DNA of 37,123 nucleotides from Stutzerimonas stutzeri (GTDB lineage Bacteria; Pseudomonadota; Gammaproteobacteria; Pseudomonadales; Pseudomonadaceae): NCBI RefSeq assembly GCF_000935215.1, contig NZ_JXXD01000090.1, positions 1 to 37,123 of the forward strand, read 5' to 3'. Shown piece by piece: positions 31,857 to 37,123 of this stretch (position 1 is its first letter; each line of letters starts with the position of its first letter). The notes under the pieces were generated by a model. It saw only the letters and a program-made list of their open reading frames with translations, ran no database searches and was not told where the DNA came from. The position numbers and the translations under genes were made by a program.

Positions 31857-32411
31857 TCATTGTCGCCAATCGTCCCGCCGCAGCCGGTAGAGCACCTGGG
31901 TGTGCAGCGGGTGCTCGGGCGAAACGTCCGGATGACCGAACGTGGTGGCCGGGTCCGGGCGCATGCCGAGCCCTTCCAGCAGTTGCCTGCCCGGTTCGTT
32001 GATCTGCGAGACACAGGCCACGACCTCGTCCAGCTCCAGCGCGCCGAATGCGCATTTCAGCGCCGTCTGCGCGGCCTCGCGAACCAGACCCTGCCCCCAG
32101 TGCTCGCAGGCCACCGCCCAGCGCAGCTCGGCGACCGCGTTCGGCAGCGGCAAGGCGGACCAGACCAGCCCGCAGTAGCCGATGAAGGCGCCGTTGTCCT
32201 TGCGCTCCAGCGCCCACAGGCCGAACCCATTGCGCAGCAGATGCAGCCTGCTGCGCACCATCAGCGCGGCGCAGTCATCCCGGGACCACCGCGCCGGGTT
32301 GTAGCGCATCACCTCCGGGTCGGCACAGAGCCGCACCAACGGATCGAGGTCTTCGTCATGCCAGTTGCGCAGCCGTAGGCGCGTGCTTTCGAGTGCGAGT
32401 CGTTCAACCAT
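31857..32411 (-). CDS. GNAT acetyltransferase, RimJ/RimL type
   Basis: 184 residues from the ATG at 32409-32411 with GGAG upstream. The typical start VERLALESTRLRLR, the acetyl-CoA region HWGQGLVREAAQTAL and the IGYCGLVW strand mark the RimJ/RimL-type Acetyltransf_3 family, which acetylates protein N-termini or small amines. It lies 76 bp upstream of tesB on the same strand and may be co-transcribed. Substrate unknown. Confidence 0.87.
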   Translation of the reverse strand: MVERLALESTRLRLRNWHDEDLDPLVRLCADPEVMRYNPARWSRDDCAALMVRSRLHLLRNGFGLWALERKDNGAFIGYCGLVWSALPLPNAVAELRWAVACEHWGQGLVREAAQTALKCAFGALELDEVVACVSQINEPGRQLLEGLGMRPDPATTFGHPDVSPEHPLHTQVLYRLRRDDWRQ

Positions 32412-32481
32412 CCCTGCTCCTTGAGCGCTCCGACGGCCAGCCTGCATACTGCGGCGCACATCCATCGAACACGCGTGGTTC

Positions 32482-33402
32482 ATGTCGCTTCCCCTGGTAT
32501 TTCACGACGATTACAGCCCGCCATTGCCGCCGGGCCATCGGTTTCCCATGGAGAAGTTTCGTCTGCTGCGCGACCATCTGGTCGCCCTGGGTTTGACCAC
32601 AGACGCAGCGCTATTGCGCCCCGAGCTGTGCAGCCGTGACATTCTGGCGCTGGCGCACGACAGCAACTTCGTCGAGCGCTACTGCAGCGGCGCGATGGGT
32701 CGCGACGAGCTGCGCCGCCTCGGCCTGCCCTGGAGCCCGGAGCTGGCGCAGCGCACCGTGCGGGCGGTAGGCGGTTCGCTGCTGGCCGCCGAACAGGCGT
32801 TGCAGCATGGCCTGGCCTGCCACCTGGCCGGCGGCACCCACCATGCCCATCACGACCATGCGTCCGGCTTCTGCATCTTCAACGACCTGGCGGTAATCGC
32901 GCTCTACCTGCTGGAAAGCGGACGCGTCGGACGCGTGCTGATCTTCGATTGCGACGTGCATCAGGGCGACGGCACCGCGCGCATCCTGGAGAACGTGGCG
33001 GACGCGGTGACCGTCTCGCTGCACTGCGAAAAGAACTTCCCCACGCGCAAGGCCCATAGCGACTGGGACATCCCGCTGCCACCCGGCATGGGTGATGAGG
33101 CCTACCTCCAGGTGGTTCATGACACCCTGAACTACCTGCTGCCGATCTATCAGCCTGACCTGGTGCTCTATGACGCTGGCGTCGACGTCCACCGCGACGA
33201 CGCCCTGGGCCTGCTCTCGCTGACCGACGCCGGGCTCGCCGCGCGCGACAGCGCCGTGCTCGATCACTGCCTGGGCCGCGACATTCCCGTGGTCGGCCTG
33301 ATCGGCGGTGGCTACGACAAGGACCGCGCCCTGCTCGCGCGTCGCCATGCGACCCTGCATGTCAGCGCCCACTCAGCCTGGCAGCGCCACGGACTCGGCT
33401 GA
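32482..33402 (+). CDS. Histone-deacetylase-like zinc hydrolase
   Basis: 306 residues of the class II HDAC/AcuC/acetylpolyamine amidohydrolase fold. Zinc and catalytic segments GGTHHAHHDHASGF and FDCDVHQGDGT are intact, and VLYDAGVDVHRDD supplies further zinc ligands. It starts MSLPLVFHDDYSPPLPPGH. Bacterial members deacetylate proteins, acetoin-related enzymes or polyamines; which applies here is unknown. It is divergent from the acetyltransferase gene across a 70-bp gap, an acetylation/deacetylation pairing that may be chance. Confidence 0.9.
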   Translation: MSLPLVFHDDYSPPLPPGHRFPMEKFRLLRDHLVALGLTTDAALLRPELCSRDILALAHDSNFVERYCSGAMGRDELRRLGLPWSPELAQRTVRAVGGSLLAAEQALQHGLACHLAGGTHHAHHDHASGFCIFNDLAVIALYLLESGRVGRVLIFDCDVHQGDGTARILENVADAVTVSLHCEKNFPTRKAHSDWDIPLPPGMGDEAYLQVVHDTLNYLLPIYQPDLVLYDAGVDVHRDDALGLLSLTDAGLAARDSAVLDHCLGRDIPVVGLIGGGYDKDRALLARRHATLHVSAHSAWQRHGLG

Positions 33403-33454
33403 GCACCCGTCAGCGGCTACAATGCCCGCCCTGCTCGCCTGCCCGGTTGCCGCC

Positions 33455-34708
33455 ATGCCCCAGCCCGCTTCTTCCTTTCGCGTCGCCATCATCGGTGGTG
33501 GCCCGGCCGGCCTCATGGCCGCCGAAGTGCTCGGCCAGGCGGGCGTCAGTGTCGATCTGTACGACGCCATGCCCTCGGTCGGCCGCAAGTTCCTCCTGGC
33601 CGGCGTCGGCGGCATGAACATCACCCACGCCGAGGACTACCCCGCCTTCGTCAGCCGCTACGGCGAACGCGCCGGCGAGCTGCGCCCGCTGCTGGACGCC
33701 TTTACACCCGCCGCGCTGCGCGAATGGATTCACGGGCTGGGTATCGACACCTTCGTCGGCAGTTCCGGTCGGGTATTTCCCACCGACATGAAAGCCGCGC
33801 CATTGCTGCGCGCCTGGCTCAAGCGCCTGCGTGAAAATGGCGTACACATTCATACCCGCCAGCGCTGGCTGGGTTGGGACGAGGCCGGTGCGCTGCGCAT
33901 CGCCGGGCCGCAAGGCGAAAGCCTGATCGACGCACACGCCACCCTGCTCGCCCTCGGCGGCGGCAGCTGGGCACGACTGGGCTCCGATGGCGCCTGGGTG
34001 CCGCTGCTCGCAGCCCGCGGTATTGCCATCGCACCGCTGCAGCCGGCCAACTGCGGCTTCCAGGTGGAAGGCTGGAGCACCCATCTGCGGGACAAGTTCG
34101 CCGGCGCGCCACTGAAGACGGTCAGCCTCGCCCTACCGGGTAGCGCGCCGCGCAAGGGCGAGTTCGTACTTACCGCGACCGGTATCGAGGGCAGTCTGGT
34201 CTATGCGCTTTCGGCACCGATCCGCGAGGCCATCAACCGTGACGGCGCCGCCACCGTGCTGCTCGACCTGCTGCCGGATCGCACCCTGGCGCAGGTCGCC
34301 AGTGCCCTGGCCAGACCGCGGGGTTCGCAGTCCATGGCCAAGCATCTGCAACGCCAGCTGAAGCTCGATGGGGTCAAGGCCGGGCTGTTACGCGAACTGA
34401 GCGATGCGGCAACTTTCCAGGATCCACAGGCGCTGGCCGCGGCCATCAAGGCGCTGCCGATCCGCCTGCTGCGCCCGCGCCCGCTGGACGAAGCGATCAG
34501 CAGCGCCGGCGGCGTGCCCTTCGAAGCGCTGGATACCAACCTGATGCTGCAACAGGTGCCCGGGGTGTTCTGCGCCGGGGAAATGCTCGACTGGGAGGCA
34601 CCAACCGGCGGCTACCTGCTGACCGCCTGTATTGCCAGTGGCCGAGCCGCGGCCGAGGGAATGCTGCGCTGGCTGCAGGCTGATCGGCCCACAGCCGCGC
34701 AGGCTTGA
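33455..34708 (+). CDS. NAD(P)/FAD-dependent oxidoreductase, HI0933/BaiN-like
   Basis: 417 residues from the ATG at 33455, chosen because the FAD-binding GGGPAGLMAAE motif then lies near the N-terminus (about 18-28). A TACAAT hexamer at 33418-33423 could be a -10 and would exclude the ATG at 33422. Further features are the long GRKFLLAGVGGMNITH segment and GGYLLTACIASGR near the C-terminus. It resembles the flavoprotein family with HI0933, BaiN and the PP_4765-type protein. The reaction is unknown. Confidence 0.85.
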   Translation: MPQPASSFRVAIIGGGPAGLMAAEVLGQAGVSVDLYDAMPSVGRKFLLAGVGGMNITHAEDYPAFVSRYGERAGELRPLLDAFTPAALREWIHGLGIDTFVGSSGRVFPTDMKAAPLLRAWLKRLRENGVHIHTRQRWLGWDEAGALRIAGPQGESLIDAHATLLALGGGSWARLGSDGAWVPLLAARGIAIAPLQPANCGFQVEGWSTHLRDKFAGAPLKTVSLALPGSAPRKGEFVLTATGIEGSLVYALSAPIREAINRDGAATVLLDLLPDRTLAQVASALARPRGSQSMAKHLQRQLKLDGVKAGLLRELSDAATFQDPQALAAAIKALPIRLLRPRPLDEAISSAGGVPFEALDTNLMLQQVPGVFCAGEMLDWEAPTGGYLLTACIASGRAAAEGMLRWLQADRPTAAQA

Positions 34709-34753
34709 TCGACGGGTGAGCGGCGGCCGGATGCACCAGCCGCAACCAGCGTT

Positions 34754-35776
34754 CTACATCTTCATCACGATACGGCCCTCGATGCGCCCGGCACGCATGT
34801 CGTCGAGGATCTGGTTGATGTTGTCGAGGTTGTCGGTATGGATGGTCGCCTTGACCAGCCCCTCGCCGGCGAAGTCCAGCGCCTCCTGCAGATCGGCACG
34901 GGTGCCGACGATGGAGCCGGTGATGCTGATCGCCTTGAGCACCACATCGAAGATCGGCGTCGGAAAATCTCCCGGCGGCAGCCCGACCAGCGCCACGGTA
35001 CCGCGCCGCCGGGCCATGCCGATGGCCTGGCCAAAGGCGCTGTTGGACACCGCCGTCACCAGCACGCCGTGAGCGCCACCGATGTCGCGCTGCACCACTT
35101 CCACGGGGTTTTCCTTGCGCGCATTGACGGTCAGATCGGCGCCCAGGCGCTTGGCCAGTTCCAGCTTGGCGTCATCCACGTCCACCGCCACCACGTGCAG
35201 GCCCATCGCCTTGGCGTACTGCACCGCGACGTGGCCCAGGCCGCCGATACCGGAGATCGCCACCCACTGACCGGGCCGCGCCTCAGTGACCTTGAGGCCC
35301 TTGTAGACGGTGACCCCGGCACAGAGGATCGGCGCGATCTCGTCGAATTCGACGTTCTTCGGCAGGATGCCCACGTAATTAGGGTCCGCCAGCACGTACT
35401 CGGCATAGGCACCGTTGACCGAGTAACCGGTGTTCTGCTGGCCTTCGCAGAGGGTTTCCCAGCCGGTCAGGCAGTGCTCGCAACAACCGCAGGCGGTGTA
35501 CAGCCAGGGCACGCCGACCCGGTCGCCTTCCTTTACCCGTTTCACACCGGCGCCCACCGCGGCCACATGGCCGACGCCTTCGTGACCTGGGATGAACGGC
35601 AGGGCCGGCTTGACCGGCCAATCGCCCTCGGCCGCATGCAGGTCGGTGTGGCAGACGCCGGAGGCGGCGATCTTCACCAGGATCTGGCCGGGGCCGGGCA
35701 TCGGCACCTTGACTTCCTCGAGGCGCAGCGGCTCGCCGAAGGCGTGTACCACTGCGGCTTTCATGGTCTGGGTCAT
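34754..35776 (-). CDS. adhP: Zinc-dependent alcohol dehydrogenase, AdhP type
   Basis: 340 residues, the AdhP length. It oxidises ethanol or other primary alcohols with NAD. Catalytic zinc ligands are C42, H65 and C152; structural zinc ligands are C96, C99, C102 and C110 (CGCCEHC). The nucleotide-binding GIGGLG lies at about 176-181. The start [10 protein letters not shown] at 35774-35776 has AAGGAG upstream. It is divergent from the AraC regulator across a 205-bp gap, but that regulator more likely serves the exporter on its other side. Confidence 0.93.
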   Translation of the reverse strand: MTQTMKAAVVHAFGEPLRLEEVKVPMPGPGQILVKIAASGVCHTDLHAAEGDWPVKPALPFIPGHEGVGHVAAVGAGVKRVKEGDRVGVPWLYTACGCCEHCLTGWETLCEGQQNTGYSVNGAYAEYVLADPNYVGILPKNVEFDEIAPILCAGVTVYKGLKVTEARPGQWVAISGIGGLGHVAVQYAKAMGLHVVAVDVDDAKLELAKRLGADLTVNARKENPVEVVQRDIGGAHGVLVTAVSNSAFGQAIGMARRRGTVALVGLPPGDFPTPIFDVVLKAISITGSIVGTRADLQEALDFAGEGLVKATIHTDNLDNINQILDDMRAGRIEGRIVMKM

Positions 35777-35981
35777 CGGTTGGCTCCTTGAGAAGGGACG
35801 TTCGGGCCTGCAACAGGCAGACCGGATCAAGCCTAGACTCGAATCAGTGGCCGCGTGATGACGCCGACGCCCGCGGTGCAGCCGCCAGCCCGCAGCGTTG
35901 CACGAATGTTCCAGACCGGCCACGCTCGCGGGGCGACACTGCGTCGCGCAGCATCACCGCCTTGCGTTTCACGGAGCCGTC

Positions 35982-36821
35982 ATGGGTACAGCTGACTGGA
36001 TCGATCTGAAGAAGGATGCCGAGACCGGTATCGAGACGATCCGTGCGCATTTCGAAGGTCATGCCTACGACCCGCACTTCCATGACAGCTACCTGATCGG
36101 CTTCACCGAACAGGGTGTTCAGCAGTTTCACTGCCGCCGGACGCTGCACAGCAGCACGCCAGGGCAGGTGTTTCTGCTCGAACCCGGCGAGCTGCACGAC
36201 GGCCACGCGCCGACACCTGGTGGCTTCACCTATTCGATGCTCTACCTCGACCCGTACTGGATCGAGCGCGAACTGCGCGCACTGTTCGAGGATGCGCCCA
36301 GCCAGTGCCAGCCGGCATTCGCCAAGACGCTGGAAAGCGAGCCGGCGCTGGTGACGGTGATTGCCGACGCCTTCCAGGCCTTGCAAAGCCAGGACCTGCG
36401 CACCGTTCGCCAGGCCGCGCTGGACGCGCTGCTGGGCAAGCTGGCGCGGCACCTGGCATGGCAACCGCGGCTGGCTGCCTACCCGCGCCTGCCGACCGTG
36501 GCGCTGCGGGCACGGGACTATCTGCATGCACACATGGATCAGGATCTGGGGCTGGACGATCTGGCGCGGGCCACCGGTGTCGATCGCTTCAGGCTGACGC
36601 GGGCGTTCAAGGCGGCCTTCGGCCTGGCGCCGCATGCCTATCTGGTCCAGCTGCGCCTGGCCAAGGCCCGTCGCCTGCTCGCAGCCGGCCAGCCACCGGC
36701 GCTGGTGGCGATGAGCCTCGGTTTCGCCGACCAGAGCCACATGGGCCGCTGGTTCCGCCGCGCCTACGGGCTGACACCGGCGCACTACCGCAGACGTTGC
36801 TCGAATCTTCCAGACCGCTGA
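35982..36821 (+). CDS. AraC-family transcriptional regulator
   Basis: 279 residues. An N-terminal cupin-like effector domain (HFHDSYLIGFTEQG) is followed by two helix-turn-helix units (LGLDDLARATGVDRFRLTRAF and PPALVAMSLGFADQSHMGRWF). It starts at the ATG at 35982 behind CGGAG. The LysE-type exporter gene follows after 109 bp on the same strand, a common pairing in pseudomonads, so it probably controls that exporter in response to an amino acid or similar solute. Confidence 0.9.
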   Translation: MGTADWIDLKKDAETGIETIRAHFEGHAYDPHFHDSYLIGFTEQGVQQFHCRRTLHSSTPGQVFLLEPGELHDGHAPTPGGFTYSMLYLDPYWIERELRALFEDAPSQCQPAFAKTLESEPALVTVIADAFQALQSQDLRTVRQAALDALLGKLARHLAWQPRLAAYPRLPTVALRARDYLHAHMDQDLGLDDLARATGVDRFRLTRAFKAAFGLAPHAYLVQLRLAKARRLLAAGQPPALVAMSLGFADQSHMGRWFRRAYGLTPAHYRRRCSNLPDR

Positions 36822-36930
36822 GCCGACAGGCGCGAGCATTCGGGCATCCGCCACCCACGGAGCCGACCAGCATGCCTCGCCTCGCCGCCACCCCCGGATC
36901 ATTCGCCACGCTCATCATGGAGCAGCCGTC

Positions 36931-37123
36931 ATGAGCCAGCTGCTGCCTTTCGTGCTGTTCGCCTTCGTCGCCTCGATCACGCCGGGGCCAACCAACATTC
37001 TGGTACTGAGCAACAGCTCGCGCTTCGGCCTGGGCGCAGCCATGCCGATCATTTTCGGCGCCTGCTCGGCCGCGGCCCTCATCGTGCTACTGGTGGGCCT
37101 GGGTGCCGGCGAATGGTTGCTGC
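36931..37123 (+). CDS. LysE-type amino acid exporter, 3' end cut by window edge
   Basis: Only the first 64 codons are present. The start MSQLLPFVLFAFVASITPGPTN carries the SITPGPTN signature of LysE/RhtB exporters in the first helix, and the frame is open to base 37123. A GGAGC ribosome site precedes the ATG. The rest is outside the window. Confidence 0.85.
   Translation, partial: MSQLLPFVLFAFVASITPGPTNILVLSNSSRFGLGAAMPIIFGACSAAALIVLLVGLGAGEWLL

Noticed and set aside
1-37123. CRISPR arrays, tRNA/rRNA genes, insertion sequences, prophage genes
   Set aside because: No regularly spaced repeats, no tRNA-like cloverleaf, and no transposase or phage protein was found.

Overview
The window is GC-rich, densely coded gammaproteobacterial chromosome. 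It looks like a denitrifying or nitrate-respiring Pseudomonas, or a Stutzerimonas/P. stutzeri-group relative. The evidence is the order narK–usp–narK–narGHJI–PpiC-type isomerase–moaA divergent from narXL, a Dnr-type NO regulator next to narL, and the general protein style. The species is inferred from gene order only. No tRNA, rRNA, insertion sequence, prophage gene or CRISPR array was seen.

Bases 1-8672 form an accessory module. A truncated sensor kinase and its OmpR-type regulator point left. Divergently, a compact set of overlapping genes encodes a thermostable-hemolysin-family (GNAT/LuxI-like fold) protein, a small acyl-AMP ligase-like enzyme, a TenA/heme-oxygenase-like putative diiron oxidase, a short-chain dehydrogenase and an exported TPR protein. 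A second two-component system (PmrA/QseB/BqsR-like) and a cytochrome b561 gene follow. Tandem CTTAAG half-sites one helical turn apart sit in front of both the hemolysin-family gene and the b561 gene, each 10 bp upstream of a possible -10 element. This suggests one regulon. The four-enzyme set looks like an undescribed lipid or small-molecule pathway and is the best candidate for a new system here.

Bases 8687-23374 (minus strand) hold the respiratory nitrate reductase locus with its own cofactor genes. In transcription order these are a NarK2-type transporter, a universal stress protein, a NarK1-type transporter, narG, narH, narJ, narI, a parvulin-type isomerase, moaA, then moaB and moeA. The 278-bp divergent region to narX carries an FNR/Anr/Dnr box, a NarL 7-2-7 inverted repeat and an IHF consensus site. 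The plus-strand narX and narL follow, overlapping by 71 bp. Next come a periplasmic PilJ-domain protein with two nitrate P-box-like motifs, behind its own FNR-type box, and a Dnr-family regulator. Together they give nitrate sensing (NarX, possibly the PilJ-domain protein), NO/oxygen control (Dnr/Anr), nitrate import and nitrite export, molybdopterin supply and the membrane enzyme.

Bases 27945-37123 are mixed housekeeping or accessory genes: DUF4345 membrane protein, DUF411 metal-binding protein, YpfJ-type zinc peptidase, a HAD phosphatase overlapping acyl-CoA thioesterase II (tesB), a GNAT acetyltransferase, a histone-deacetylase-like hydrolase, a HI0933/BaiN-like flavoprotein, an AdhP-type alcohol dehydrogenase, an AraC regulator, and the start of a LysE-type exporter cut by the window edge.
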